Shown: positions 16,526-25,783 of the stretch, piece after piece
Layout of the letters: every line of letters starts with the position of its first letter
How positions within the stretch are numbered: the stretch's first letter is position 1
Origin: Candidatus Palauibacter polyketidifaciens
Lineage (GTDB): Bacteria > Gemmatimonadota > Gemmatimonadetes > Palauibacterales > Palauibacteraceae
Direction of reading: 5' to 3'
Length of the DNA: 64,000 bases
NCBI RefSeq assembly: GCF_947581785.1
Contig: NZ_CANPVO010000018.1
Span: forward strand, 41,265 to 105,264
Made by a program: the position numbers and the translations under genes
The notes under the pieces: generated by a model
What the model saw: only the letters and a program-made list of their open reading frames with translations
Database searches by the model: none
What the model was told of the DNA's origin: nothing

Positions 16526-18925
16526 TCAGTGCGAGGCGCTCCAGTGGTCGTCCACCTTGCGGCGGCGTTTCCGGACCGCCTTCAACATCCGGCTCTGGTA
16601 GTCGATGGGGCGCTCGCCCGGCTCCGGCTCGCACAGCACGTACTCTCCGGTCGGCCGCAGTTCCCAGGCTCGCTGATTGTCGCGAAGGGCGAAGCGCAGC
16701 GTCTTGCGAAGGCGCTTCCGGATCCGCTTGTCGCGGACGGGCAGCAGCACTTCGACGCGGTCGTCGAGGTTTCGGCGGCGCCAGTCCGCGCTCCCGATCC
16801 ACACCTCGGGATCCCCGTCGTTTCCCCACCAGAAGATCCGGTCGTGCTCCAGGAACCGTCCGACGATGCTCCGCACGCGAATGTTCTCGCTGAAGCCGGG
16901 GATCCCGGGGCGGAGCCGGCACTGGCCGCGGACGATGAGGTCGACCTTCACCCCGGCGGCGGACGCCGCGTAGAGGGCGCGGATCATCTTCGGATCGTCG
17001 AGACCGTTCAGCTTCATGATCATGCGGCCCTGCCGGCCGGCCTCGACATGCGAGATCTCGCGCTCGATCCGGGCGGTGAGGGCCCGTCGCAGGTCGCGGG
17101 GGGCGACGACGAGTTCCTCGTACTGCTGGTCGGGGGCGTATCCGGTCAGGTAGTGGAACAGGTTCACCGCATCGCGCCCGATCTCCGGACGCGCCGTGAG
17201 GATCCCGATGTCCGCGTAGATCTGTGCCGTCTCGGAGTTGTAGTTGCCGGTGCCGATGTGGCAGTAGGTGCGGATCTCGTCCCCTTCCTCGCGGACGACG
17301 AGCGCGACCTTCGCGTGCGTCTTCAGCCCGACGAGCCCGTACGTGACGTTGACACCGGCCTCCTCCAGCACGGAAGCCCACTCCATGTTGTCGGCCTCGT
17401 CGAAGCGGGCCGTGACCTCCACGAGCACGGCGACCGCCTTGCCCGCCTCGGCCGCCCGCACCAGCGCAGCGATGATCCGCGAGTGCTCCGCCGTCCGGTA
17501 GAGTGTCTGCTTGATGGCCACGACCGCGGGGTCCGCGGCGGCCTCTTCGATGAACTGCTGCACCGTCGCGGTGAAGGACTCGTACGGGTGGTGCACCATG
17601 AGGTCGCCCGCCCGGATCACCGTGAAGATGTCGGGACGGTCCTCCGTCTCGCCTTCGCGGATCAGGCGGGGCGGGATCATCGCCTCCCAGGGTTCGTGGC
17701 GGTGCTCCCAGGGGCCCTCGGCGGCGATCTGCCAGAAGCCCGACATCTCGAGCAGTCCCGGGATCTCGTACAGGTCTTCCTCATCCAGCTTGAGTTGGCG
17801 AACGAGGAACTGTCGCACGTCGTCGGGCATGCCCGGCTCCACCTCCAGACGAACGACGCGCGCAAAGCGCCGCTCGCGGATCTCCTCCGAGATCATCTGC
17901 AGGAGGTCGTCCGCCACCTCTTCGTCCCGGGCCACGTCCGCGTTGCGGGTGACGCGGAAGAGGGAAGCGCTCTCGATCTTCATCCCGCGGAAGAGTTCGC
18001 CCGCGAAGTGCCGCACGACCTGCTCGACGGGGACCACGTGCCCGCTCTCCGGGAGTTCGACCCAGCGCAGCGCGGTGGGGATCTTCACCCGGGCGAAGTG
18101 GCGGGTCCGGCGTTCCGGGTGCTCGAGCATCAGGGCGAGCGAGAGGCTCATGTTGGAGAGGAAGGGGAACGGGTGTCCAGGATCGACGGCCAGGGGCGTT
18201 AGGACCGGGTAAATTCTATCCGCGAACACGCGACGCACCTGCTCGCGTTCCTCGTCGTTCAGGTCCTCGAAGTCGCGCACGGCGATGTCGAGTTCCGCCG
18301 CGAGGCGCGGCCGGAGGTCGTCCTCCCACACCTCGGCCAGCCGGGTACGCATGGTGCGGACGCCCTCCCGCACGAGGTCGAGTTGTTCGGCGGGCCCCAG
18401 GCCGTCCAGCGATGGCTTCACGACGCCCGCGCCGAGCACGCGCTTGAGGCCGCCGACCTGCTTCATCACGAATTCGTCGAGGTTGTTCTCCGTGATGGCG
18501 AGGAAACGGAGCCGCTCCAGCAGCGGGGTCCGCTCGTCCATGGCCTGGTAGAGCACGCGCCAGTTGAAATCCAGCCAGCTGAGTTCCGCGTTGAAGTAGA
18601 GCGACGGGTCGCTCGGCTTCGCGCCGTCGGGAACGGGGTTTGGCGCTACGGCCCTCGGGAGGACCGGGACGCCATTCACGCGGTGGCCGAACTCCGGACC
18701 CGGCGGACGGGGAGCGGAGTCGGTCTCGCGCTCCGGAGCCGGCGCGGTCTCGGCGGGCGGCGGCGCGGTCTCGGCCGGAGGCGGCGCCTCGCGCGTCGGG
18801 GCGGGGTTCACGGCCGCGGAGCGGGACGCCGCCGTCGGAGAAACTCCGCCCGGACTCCCGCCCGGACGGCGGCTCCCGTGGTGGACCCACGGGCGGCGCG
18901 AAATCTCGTTCGACTCCGATGACAT
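16526..18925 (-). CDS. ppk1: Polyphosphate kinase 1
   Basis: 799 residues, longer than the roughly 690 of typical PPK1 because of an N-terminal low-complexity tail of about 105 residues rich in Pro, Ala and Glu (tandem PPPAETA). The conserved enzyme starts at SLYFNAELSWLDFNWRVL near residue 108. The two catalytic histidines are H537 in GLKTHAKV (autophosphorylated) and H556 in CHIGTGNYNSETA, 19 residues apart as in E. coli. Makes polyphosphate from ATP. Convergent with phoU and 118 bases downstream of ppx/gppA, so polyphosphate synthesis and breakdown sit beside phosphate uptake. The tail may be disordered; a shorter start is possible. Confidence 0.95.
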   Translation of the reverse strand: MSSESNEISRRPWVHHGSRRPGGSPGGVSPTAASRSAAVNPAPTREAPPPAETAPPPAETAPAPERETDSAPRPPGPEFGHRVNGVPVLPRAVAPNPVPDGAKPSDPSLYFNAELSWLDFNWRVLYQAMDERTPLLERLRFLAITENNLDEFVMKQVGGLKRVLGAGVVKPSLDGLGPAEQLDLVREGVRTMRTRLAEVWEDDLRPRLAAELDIAVRDFEDLNDEEREQVRRVFADRIYPVLTPLAVDPGHPFPFLSNMSLSLALMLEHPERRTRHFARVKIPTALRWVELPESGHVVPVEQVVRHFAGELFRGMKIESASLFRVTRNADVARDEEVADDLLQMISEEIRERRFARVVRLEVEPGMPDDVRQFLVRQLKLDEEDLYEIPGLLEMSGFWQIAAEGPWEHRHEPWEAMIPPRLIREGETEDRPDIFTVIRAGDLMVHHPYESFTATVQQFIEEAAADPAVVAIKQTLYRTAEHSRIIAALVRAAEAGKAVAVLVEVTARFDEADNMEWASVLEEAGVNVTYGLVGLKTHAKVALVVREEGDEIRTYCHIGTGNYNSETAQIYADIGILTARPEIGRDAVNLFHYLTGYAPDQQYEELVVAPRDLRRALTARIEREISHVEAGRQGRMIMKLNGLDDPKMIRALYAASAAGVKVDLIVRGQCRLRPGIPGFSENIRVRSIVGRFLEHDRIFWWGNDGDPEVWIGSADWRRRNLDDRVEVLLPVRDKRIRKRLRKTLRFALRDNQRAWELRPTGEYVLCEPEPGERPIDYQSRMLKAVRKRRRKVDDHWSASH

Positions 18926-19043
18926 GCGGCTCTCCCGGCCCCTCTCTCCTGGTCGCCTCGCCAGCCATTTGCGGACGCAGGGCCCGTAATATAAGCCCGG
19001 CGCCGCCTTTCCCGCTCGTTCCGGACGTCTCGGCGTGGATGCC

Positions 19044-20627
19044 TCAGTCGGAGGAGAGGTCGAACGTGACGTACGGTTCGAGGCCGAAGATGCGGGCGAA
19101 GAGCTTCCCCTTCTTGCGCAGCGCCCACTGCTCGAGGAGCAGGCGTCCCCTGCGCTCGAGACGCAGTTCGAGCCGGTGTTCGTGCACCCGCGCCTCGACG
19201 CTGTGCACGCGCTGGAGGTGCTCGCGGTCGAGGGAGTCCGCGATGCGGAGGAGGGCGGCGAGCCTCTCCACCCGCCGGCGATCCGGAGAGGTCAGATCGC
19301 GGTAGAGGTAGTGGCCGCGGCGCGGTTCGGCGCGCCGGTGGTAGCGCGCGACGAGGGCGACGAGAGGGAGTTCGTTCGGCGCGATCCCCGGTATCTCGCT
19401 GTGATGGATCAGGTAGAGCGAGTGCTTGTGGTGTTTCGCGTAGGAGATGTGCTGCCCGATGTCGTGCAGCATCGCTCCGGCGAGCAGGATCCGCCGGTCG
19501 CGCGGTTCGAGGCCGTGGACGTCGGCGAGCTGATCGAACAGGGAGACGGCCAGCGACGCGACGTGTCTTCCGTGATCCTCGTCGAAGAGGTACCTGCGCC
19601 CGAGCGTGAGCGCCCCCTCGTGGACGATCCGCTCCAGCCGCCCGAAACCGGCCCCGCTCGTCAGCTCATCGACGAGGTCGAAGAGCACTCCCTCCTTCAC
19701 CCCGACCCCGGGGACGAGAATCTGCTCGGCTCCCGCGAGTTCGGCGACGCGGTCGTACACGATCGCGGCGGGGAGAATCACATCGGCCCGATCCTCCCGC
19801 AGACCCAGCCGTCCGATGCGCTGGCTGTAGGAGAGGTGGGAGAACTCCTCGATCGCCATGGCGAGTTCCGCCCGCGCGATGCGGCGCGTCCCGCGGGGTG
19901 CGCGGTGGCCCGCGAGGCGGGCGAGTTCCTCGATATTGCCGCCGGTGGCGATGAGCTGGACCGGCGTCCAGTGCTTGCTCGCGTGCGGAATGCGGAGGGT
20001 GGCCGCGTACTCCGCGAGCAGATTCGCGAAGTGCGCGGGGGCGTCGTCCGCCCCCTTGAGTTCCTCGAGCAGCCGAACCGATCCCATCCGGTGCGACTCG
20101 CTCCACATGATCCCGGACCGGTCCGCCAGCGAGACTTCCACGCTCCCGCCGCCGAGATCCACGAGCATCCACTTCAAATCGCCGAAGTCGATCCGCTGCT
20201 TCGCGGACATCCACACGAACCGCGCCTCATCCGTGCCGGAGATGAGGTCGAGCCGGATCCCCGCCTCCTCCTCGACGCGGCGGACGAGATCCGCGCCGTT
20301 GCGGCTCTCCCGAACCGCGCTCGTGGCCACGGCGCGCACATGCTCGATGCCCAGGCGGTCGATCTCCTCCCGGAAGCGCCGGAACCCCTCGACGGTCCGG
20401 TCGATGGCGGAAGGCGACAGTTCGCCGGTGAGGAAGGCCGAATGTCCCAGCCGGACCGGAACCCGCTCCGACGCGAGTTCGATGTAACGGTTCGGGTCGC
20501 TGAACTCGGCCGCGATGAAGCGGAACGCGTTCGACCCCACATCGATGGCGGCGACGCGCAGCGGGAACGGGAGCGGTTCCCGACTGTCGGCGGTCTCGCG
20601 TGGCAGGGGTGGCGTCGTATGCCGCAT
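19044..20627 (-). CDS. ppx: Exopolyphosphatase / guanosine pentaphosphate phosphatase (Ppx/GppA)
   Basis: 527 residues. N-terminal actin-like ATPase fold: AAIDVGSNAFRFIAAEF, then ATSAVRESRNG, SGTDEARFVW, and MLVDLGGGSVEVSLAD (phosphate 2 loop), ATGGNIEELARL. The C-terminal HD-type domain has AGAMLHDIGQHISYAKHHKHSLYLI and HHSEIPG. Removes terminal phosphate from polyphosphate or pppGpp; the family does not separate the two by sequence alone. Same strand as ppk1 and upstream of it, probably one operon. Confidence 0.92.
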   Translation of the reverse strand: MRHTTPPLPRETADSREPLPFPLRVAAIDVGSNAFRFIAAEFSDPNRYIELASERVPVRLGHSAFLTGELSPSAIDRTVEGFRRFREEIDRLGIEHVRAVATSAVRESRNGADLVRRVEEEAGIRLDLISGTDEARFVWMSAKQRIDFGDLKWMLVDLGGGSVEVSLADRSGIMWSESHRMGSVRLLEELKGADDAPAHFANLLAEYAATLRIPHASKHWTPVQLIATGGNIEELARLAGHRAPRGTRRIARAELAMAIEEFSHLSYSQRIGRLGLREDRADVILPAAIVYDRVAELAGAEQILVPGVGVKEGVLFDLVDELTSGAGFGRLERIVHEGALTLGRRYLFDEDHGRHVASLAVSLFDQLADVHGLEPRDRRILLAGAMLHDIGQHISYAKHHKHSLYLIHHSEIPGIAPNELPLVALVARYHRRAEPRRGHYLYRDLTSPDRRRVERLAALLRIADSLDREHLQRVHSVEARVHEHRLELRLERRGRLLLEQWALRKKGKLFARIFGLEPYVTFDLSSD

Positions 20628-20738
20628 CCTCCAACGTACCCGAATCGGTGGCGGCGCGCCCCATCCCGGTCCGCTTCTACCGCCGCCCCCCGGCCGGAGG
20701 CATCTTGGTACATCACGATCAAGATGCCGGAGGTTCGA

Positions 20739-22049
20739 ATGTCTTCCATCACTTCAGCGCCGGCCGCGTTCCGACGCTTCCGACCCGCTCGCTGCGCGGG
20801 CGTCCTGCTCGTCGGTCTGGCCGTCCCGGCGCCGTCGGCGGGCCAGAGCGAGACGATCGCCTTTACCGGCGCCTCGGTGATCGATCCGGGGACCTCCGGC
20901 GTCCTCTTGAACGCGACGGTCGTCGTGCGGGACGGGGTCATCGTCTCGGTGGAGGAAGGGGGCGGGGCACCCGCCGCGGCGCGGGCGATCGACCTCGGCG
21001 GCCGCTTCCTCGTGCCGGGCCTGATCGACGCGCACGTCCACATCGGGACGCTCGAGGCGGCCCGCCGGGCGCTGCGCTCCGGAGTCACGACGGCGCGCAG
21101 CATGGGGGCGGGATTCTTCGCCGATGTCGGCCTGCGGGAACTCTTCCGGCGCGGGGGCCTGGAGGGGCCGGAGATCCTCGCCGCGGGCTACCATGTGCGG
21201 CCCCGCCCGGCGGAGGGACTCTTCCTCGATGAGCCGGGGCTCGGCGATCTCCTCGGACGCGATGTGCGCGGCCCCGAGGCCATGGGACGCGTGGCGCGCG
21301 CGATGCTCGATCGCGGCGTGGATTTCGTCAAGGTCAACGCGACCGAACGCGCGGGCCTGCCGGAAACCGACCCCCGCAAGCCGTTCTTCACGGAGGCCGA
21401 GCTGTCGGCGCTCGTGGCCGAAGCGGAGGGGGGCGGCGTCCCGGTGGCCGCGCACGCGCACGGAGACCGCGGCGGCCGGGCCGCAGTCGCGGCGGGCGTG
21501 CGGAGCATCGAGCACGGGACGTACCTGCGCGACGAAACGCTCCGCCTCATGCGGGAGCGGGGCACCTACCTGGTGCCGACGATCGCCGTCGTATCGGATC
21601 TCACCGTCCCCGGCGGCGACTACGACGACCCGGTGCTCCAGGTCCGCGGACGACACATGCTGCCGCGGGTCCGGGAGACGGCGGCGGCCGCCCACGCGCT
21701 CGGCGTGCCGGTCGTCGCGGCCACCGACACGGGTTACGGGTCCGAGAGCGTCCTTCGGATGAGCCACGAACTCATCGAATTCGTCGGAATCGGAATGAGC
21801 GAGATCGAGGCGATCCGGGCCGCGACCACGGTCGCCGCGGAGTTGCTCGGAATCGGAGACCGGACGGGGCGGGTGGCCCCGGGTTTCGAGGCGGACCTCC
21901 TCGTCCTCGACCGGAACCCGCTCGACGACATCGGCCAGTACCAGGACGTCCTGTTCGTCATGAGCGACGGGACCATCGCCCTCGACCGGCTCGACTTCCG
22001 CGCCGATGCGGTCGGGGGCCGGCGCGTGCCGGACGCGGATTGGCAATGA
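20739..22049 (+). CDS. Exported amidohydrolase-family metal-dependent hydrolase
   Basis: 436 residues from the ATG at 20739, chosen because GGAGG stands 5 bases upstream. A signal peptide (CAGVLLVGLAVPAPSAGQ) is followed by the imidazolonepropionase-like amidohydrolase fold: GRFLVPGLIDAHVHIG (metal His pair), FVKVNAT (the Lys position), AHAHGDRGG, IEHGTYL and the Asp in AATDTGYG; the small beta domain closes with GFEADLLVLDRNPL. Periplasmic hydrolysis of a cyclic amide or peptide-like substrate is likely; substrate unknown. Its stop overlaps the next gene (ATGA at 22046-22049). Confidence 0.88.
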   Translation: MSSITSAPAAFRRFRPARCAGVLLVGLAVPAPSAGQSETIAFTGASVIDPGTSGVLLNATVVVRDGVIVSVEEGGGAPAAARAIDLGGRFLVPGLIDAHVHIGTLEAARRALRSGVTTARSMGAGFFADVGLRELFRRGGLEGPEILAAGYHVRPRPAEGLFLDEPGLGDLLGRDVRGPEAMGRVARAMLDRGVDFVKVNATERAGLPETDPRKPFFTEAELSALVAEAEGGGVPVAAHAHGDRGGRAAVAAGVRSIEHGTYLRDETLRLMRERGTYLVPTIAVVSDLTVPGGDYDDPVLQVRGRHMLPRVRETAAAAHALGVPVVAATDTGYGSESVLRMSHELIEFVGIGMSEIEAIRAATTVAAELLGIGDRTGRVAPGFEADLLVLDRNPLDDIGQYQDVLFVMSDGTIALDRLDFRADAVGGRRVPDADWQ

Positions 22050-23476
22050 GCGAGTTCGGACAACTGGGGTACCTGGCGCTCCTCGCCTTCCTCGCCCCCT
22101 TCGGGGCGCACCGGCTGCGTCTGCTGTGGCTGCGGGTGCGCCGGCCCGCCAGGGCGGAGGCACCCGCTTGGCCCGGCCGGCTCCCGGTCGTCACGGTACA
22201 GCTGCCGGTCTTCAACGAAGCGAACGTCGTCGAACGGCTCATCGACGCGGCCTGCCGCCTGCGCTATCCCGCAGACCGCCTCGAAATCCAGCTGCTCGAC
22301 GACTCGGACGACGAGACGGTGGCGATCGCGGCGCGGCGGGTGCGCGAGTGGCGGGCGCGCGGGATCGACATCCGCCACGTGCGGCGGGGATCCCGCGAGG
22401 GGTTCAAGGCCGGCGCGCTCGCTCACGGCGTATCCCTCGCCCGCGGCGACTTCCTGCTCGTCCTGGACGCGGACTTCGTTCCGCCCCCGGAGCTGATTCG
22501 GAATCTGCTCCCTCCCTTCGCGGACCCCGGCGTGGGGGCCGTGCAGGCAGCCTGGGACCACCTGTCGCCCGACGCGAGCTGGCTGACGCGAGCTCAGGCG
22601 CTCTTCCTCGACGCGCACTTCGCGATCGAGCACGAAGCGCGATACCGGGCCGGCCTCTACTTCAACTTCAACGGTTCCGGCGGAATGTGGCGCAAGGCGT
22701 GCGTACAGGCGGCCGGAGGCTGGCAGAGCGACACCCTGACCGAGGACGTCGACCTCAGCTACCGCGCCCAGCTCGCGGGCTGGCGGTTCGTGTACCGGGA
22801 CGACGTCCGGGTTCCCGCCGAGCTGCCCGCGAGTCTGCGCGCGGTGGAGATCCAGCAGAGCCGGTGGACGCAGGGCGGAATCCAGAGCGCGAAGAAGCTC
22901 CTGCCGCGGATCTGGCGCGCTCCCGTTCCGGCGGCGATCAAGTTCGAGGCGACCGCCCATCTCGCGGGACACGTCGTCCATCCGCTGACGCTCACGATGG
23001 CGGCGGCGCTTGCGGGGGCCGGGTGGGCGACGGCGACCGGCTTCGGTCTCCCCACCGCCGTTCACGTCGCCGCCGTGCTCCTCGCCACGGTCCCGTTCGT
23101 GCTCTTCTACGGCTCCGCCGGGTGGATCCGCGCGCGGGGACGGCTCGGACGCCGCATCGTCGAAGCCCTGCTCCTCGGGCTGGGGCTCGGCGTGCCCCTC
23201 ACCTTCGCCGTGGCACGGGCCTGCCTGGGGACCCGGACCCCCTTCGCCCGCACGCCGAAACGCGGCTTCCACCCCGTCGTGGCGTATCGCGCCCGGCTCT
23301 CGGGCGCGCCGGCGCTTCTGCGCCTCGTGCTCGCCGCCGCGCTCGCCGGCGCCGTCGTGAACACGGCGCTCGCCGGATCACCCGCCGTCCTCCCCTTCAC
23401 CGCGCTCTTCGCCGCGGGTTACGCGCTCACGACGCACGAGTCCCTGCGGAGACCTTCCCTGACGCCGGCCGCGTAA
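22046..23476 (+). CDS. Membrane glycosyltransferase family 2, cellulose/mannan synthase-like
   Basis: 476 residues. N-terminal helix, then a processive GT2 domain: VVTVQLPVFNEANVVERLIDAA, LLDDSDDET, the DxD in LVLDADFVPPPEL, the TEDVDLSYRAQ acceptor-site motif and QQSRWTQGG (QxxRW) near residue 275, followed by four or five C-terminal helices. This arrangement fits beta-glycan synthases such as glucomannan or cellulose synthase-like proteins. No BcsB, BcsZ or PilZ partner is nearby. Its 3' end overlaps the convergent GT87-like gene by 99 bases. Confidence 0.85.
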   Translation: MSEFGQLGYLALLAFLAPFGAHRLRLLWLRVRRPARAEAPAWPGRLPVVTVQLPVFNEANVVERLIDAACRLRYPADRLEIQLLDDSDDETVAIAARRVREWRARGIDIRHVRRGSREGFKAGALAHGVSLARGDFLLVLDADFVPPPELIRNLLPPFADPGVGAVQAAWDHLSPDASWLTRAQALFLDAHFAIEHEARYRAGLYFNFNGSGGMWRKACVQAAGGWQSDTLTEDVDLSYRAQLAGWRFVYRDDVRVPAELPASLRAVEIQQSRWTQGGIQSAKKLLPRIWRAPVPAAIKFEATAHLAGHVVHPLTLTMAAALAGAGWATATGFGLPTAVHVAAVLLATVPFVLFYGSAGWIRARGRLGRRIVEALLLGLGLGVPLTFAVARACLGTRTPFARTPKRGFHPVVAYRARLSGAPALLRLVLAAALAGAVVNTALAGSPAVLPFTALFAAGYALTTHESLRRPSLTPAA

Positions 23477-24748
23477 GCCGTCCCGGCCGCCCAGGCCGTC
23501 CCAGGCCAGGAGGGCCAGCGGCGGCCCGTGGATCAGCCAGACCAGCCACGCGGGTTCCGGCCACGCCCCCGTGGCGATGTAGGCGTCCCTCCCGGCATAG
23601 GCGAGGAACACGGTCCCGCTGAACAGGAGCCACCCGCGATTCACCGAGAGACAGGCGAAGGGGAGCACCCAGAGCAGGTACCAGGGGTGGAGGGTCGGAG
23701 AGAGGAGGAGGGCGGCTCCGATCGTCCACAGGAGGGCGCGCTCCAGCGGCCAGCGGCGGAGCGCGGCGCGCCACGCGATGGCGCCGACGATCGACGCGCC
23801 GATCCATTTCGCGAGATCCGGATGCCCCGGCAGCCGCTCGAGCACCGTGTAGAGGCCGCCGTTGAACGTCCAGATGTCCGCGTAGGTCCGCAGGCCGTCG
23901 AAGAGGGCCGGCCCCGCGCCGATGTAGGGCAGATAGAGCAGAAGGGGCACGAGGAAACCGGCGGCGAGCGCCCCGGCGCCGCGCAGCCGGAAGAGCGCCG
24001 GGAGCGCGGCGAGGGGGGCGAACTTCACCGCCCCGCCGAGCCCCAGGAGGGCTCCGGACCGCCACGCCGGGACCGCCGCGTTGCCGGCCAGCACGACGGC
24101 GCCCAGCATGGGCGCGACGCCGAGCGGATCCAGGTGCCCGCTCCACGCCACTTCGACGATGACGAGCGGCGACCAGAGCCAGAGCACGAGCGGGACCACG
24201 CTCCGGCCCGACGAAAGCCGGTCGATGAGCCGCGCCACGAGCAGATCGGCCGCGAGCCACCCCAGCTTGAAGATCCACCACGCGGGGCCGGCCGCGGCCA
24301 GGAGCGCGAACACGATCTGAGCCCCCGGCGGATAGATCGTGGGGACGTCCGCGTGATTGATGAGCGGCCACCATGCGGTTCGCAGCTCTTCGAGCGCGGA
24401 TGCCGAGGGGGGATGCGCGTAGGGATTCACTCCGTTGGACTGAACCCAGCCGTCCCAGATGTAGCGGTAGATGTCCTCGGAAAGGGTCGGTGCCGCGGGG
24501 AAGACCCCCGCCCGAAGGGCGATCCCGGCGGTCCATGCGTGCCGGCGGATCGATGCCGCCCGGTGCGGTGCGGCAGCATAACCCACCGCTCCGAGATGGG
24601 CCGCGAACGCCACGACCCACAGCGGAATCGCCGGCCACGGCGTGCCGGACCCACCCCAGGCCATCGCCCAGAGCGCCGCCGCCTGGACGGCCACGAGGAG
24701 CCAGAGCCGGCCTGCGCCGGCGTCAGCGGGCGAACCCGCCGGGGTCAC
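23378..24748 (-). CDS. Polytopic mannosyltransferase-like membrane protein (GT87/DUF2029 type)
   Basis: 456 residues with about ten membrane helices. The first loop has acidic residues and a DIYRYIWDGWVQSNGVNPYAH-type stretch (Tyr/Trp/Asp-rich) as in lipid-linked sugar transferases of the GT-C fold; PTIYPPGAQIVFALL and a late SPTLHPWYLLWVLPF motif are typical of GT87/DUF2029. It would use a polyprenol-linked sugar on the outer face of the inner membrane. The last 25 residues are an Arg/Gly/Glu-rich tail read from inside the opposite-strand gene. Its start overlaps the stop of the preceding 93-residue gene (ATGA). Confidence 0.8.
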   Translation of the reverse strand: MTPAGSPADAGAGRLWLLVAVQAAALWAMAWGGSGTPWPAIPLWVVAFAAHLGAVGYAAAPHRAASIRRHAWTAGIALRAGVFPAAPTLSEDIYRYIWDGWVQSNGVNPYAHPPSASALEELRTAWWPLINHADVPTIYPPGAQIVFALLAAAGPAWWIFKLGWLAADLLVARLIDRLSSGRSVVPLVLWLWSPLVIVEVAWSGHLDPLGVAPMLGAVVLAGNAAVPAWRSGALLGLGGAVKFAPLAALPALFRLRGAGALAAGFLVPLLLYLPYIGAGPALFDGLRTYADIWTFNGGLYTVLERLPGHPDLAKWIGASIVGAIAWRAALRRWPLERALLWTIGAALLLSPTLHPWYLLWVLPFACLSVNRGWLLFSGTVFLAYAGRDAYIATGAWPEPAWLVWLIHGPPLALLAWDGLGGRDGLRGRRQGRSPQGLVRRERVTRGEERGEGEDGG

Positions 24749-25026
24749 CGCCGAGCCGAACCGAACAGCTGTTGCAACATGGGCTCAGGAAGTTCGACGG
24801 CCCGCTCGATGACGAGCTCCACCGTTTCTTCCATGATCACCGGAGCCGTATCGTACTTCTCGTCGTCGAGCCTGAAGGAGAGCCAGCCGCGCACGAGGTC
24901 GTCGGCGACCGGTTCGGCGATGACCACGATCTGCCACCGGCGTTCTCCGTCGTCGAGACTGCCGATGGCCGTCTCCTGGCCTGCTTCATCCCACATCCGC
25001 AATTGGGGGCGTCCTTCTTCCGCCAT
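24745..25026 (-). CDS. Conserved-looking hypothetical protein (93 residues)
   Basis: Small acidic protein with an alternating strand pattern at the N terminus (RRWQIVVIAEP, GWLSFRLDD) and an amphipathic helix at the C terminus (EETVELVIERAVELPE). No motif recognised. It lies directly after the 134-residue gene (25027-25431), and its stop overlaps the GT87-like gene start, so the three are almost certainly one operon. Soluble, probably a partner or regulator; function unknown. Confidence 0.6.
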   Translation of the reverse strand: MAEEGRPQLRMWDEAGQETAIGSLDDGERRWQIVVIAEPVADDLVRGWLSFRLDDEKYDTAPVIMEETVELVIERAVELPEPMLQQLFGSARR

Positions 25027-25431
25027 TCAATCGGTCTCCGGGGCCTCCCCCTCCTCGGAACGCTGCCGCCACAGGCCCATCAGGTATTCGTCGTACTCTT
25101 CAGGGGCGGCTTCGTAATCGCGGCACCAGGTCTCGAAGTCGGGAAGCGGCACGCTCTCCCGCAGCCGCTTGGTCGCGAGCCGGACCATCGTCTGGAACCC
25201 CAGGCGCTCCTGGTCGAAGGCCTGCGCCCGGGCTTCCTCCTCCACGATCTCGTAGATGCGCTCTTCGGACAGGGAGAGGAATACTTCGGTGAGTTGAGCG
25301 GAGCAGTAGTCGGCGTATTTGGCTCGCAGTACGCCTTCGTCGGACTCCGATCCTTTCTCGGCATCCCGACGGGGCGCTGGACGCTCCGTATCGGAAGACA
25401 CGGCTATACTCGGCTCGCATTCGCTGGCCAA
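25027..25431 (-). CDS. Hypothetical acidic helical protein (134 residues)
   Basis: The first 30 residues are polar and likely disordered. The rest is helical: VLRAKYADYCSAQLTEVFLSLSEERIYEIVEEEARA, then LGFQTMVRLATKRLRE and a C-terminal DYEAAPEEYDEYLMGLWR. No signal peptide or membrane helix. Its stop abuts the start of the 93-residue gene with no gap. No family recognised. Confidence 0.6.
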   Translation of the reverse strand: MASECEPSIAVSSDTERPAPRRDAEKGSESDEGVLRAKYADYCSAQLTEVFLSLSEERIYEIVEEEARAQAFDQERLGFQTMVRLATKRLRESVPLPDFETWCRDYEAAPEEYDEYLMGLWRQRSEEGEAPETD

Positions 25432-25588
25432 CCCCTCACCTCCCCGCTCACCAACTCCCTGCGCGATTTAGCCCCGGGGGGGACGGGCGTCAACGGCTGG
25501 CAGCCCGCGGGACGGGCCGACAAGACTTTGGCGGGGACCGCACTCCGCGACCGGGCCCGCGCTCGCGCGCGCTCGCCGGCCGCCTCTC

Positions 25589-25783
25589 TCAGCGGTGTCT
25601 CGGAGCGGGGGTTCTGAGTTCTTCGAAGATGATGCGGCGGGCCAGAACGTACTGTATGGCTCGCTCGAGGAACTCCGGATCTCGCTGGCGCACGGCCTCC
25701 ACATCCGCAGCAAGCTCCTTCGGAAGATCCACGGCGACGTTGACGAGGCGACAGTCGGATGATGCCATCATGGTCAAGGACAC
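25589..25783 (-). CDS. Small hypothetical protein, possible ribbon-helix-helix type
   Basis: 64 residues (start at 25783, or ATG 25768). The short strand VNVAVDLPKEL followed by two helices (ADVEAVRQRDPEFLERAIQYVLARR) fits the outline of a ribbon-helix-helix DNA-binding or antitoxin-like protein, but the match is only in outline and no toxin gene is adjacent. Same strand as the next two hypothetical genes, 157 bases upstream of them. Confidence 0.4.
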   Translation of the reverse strand: MSLTMMASSDCRLVNVAVDLPKELAADVEAVRQRDPEFLERAIQYVLARRIIFEELRTPAPRHR

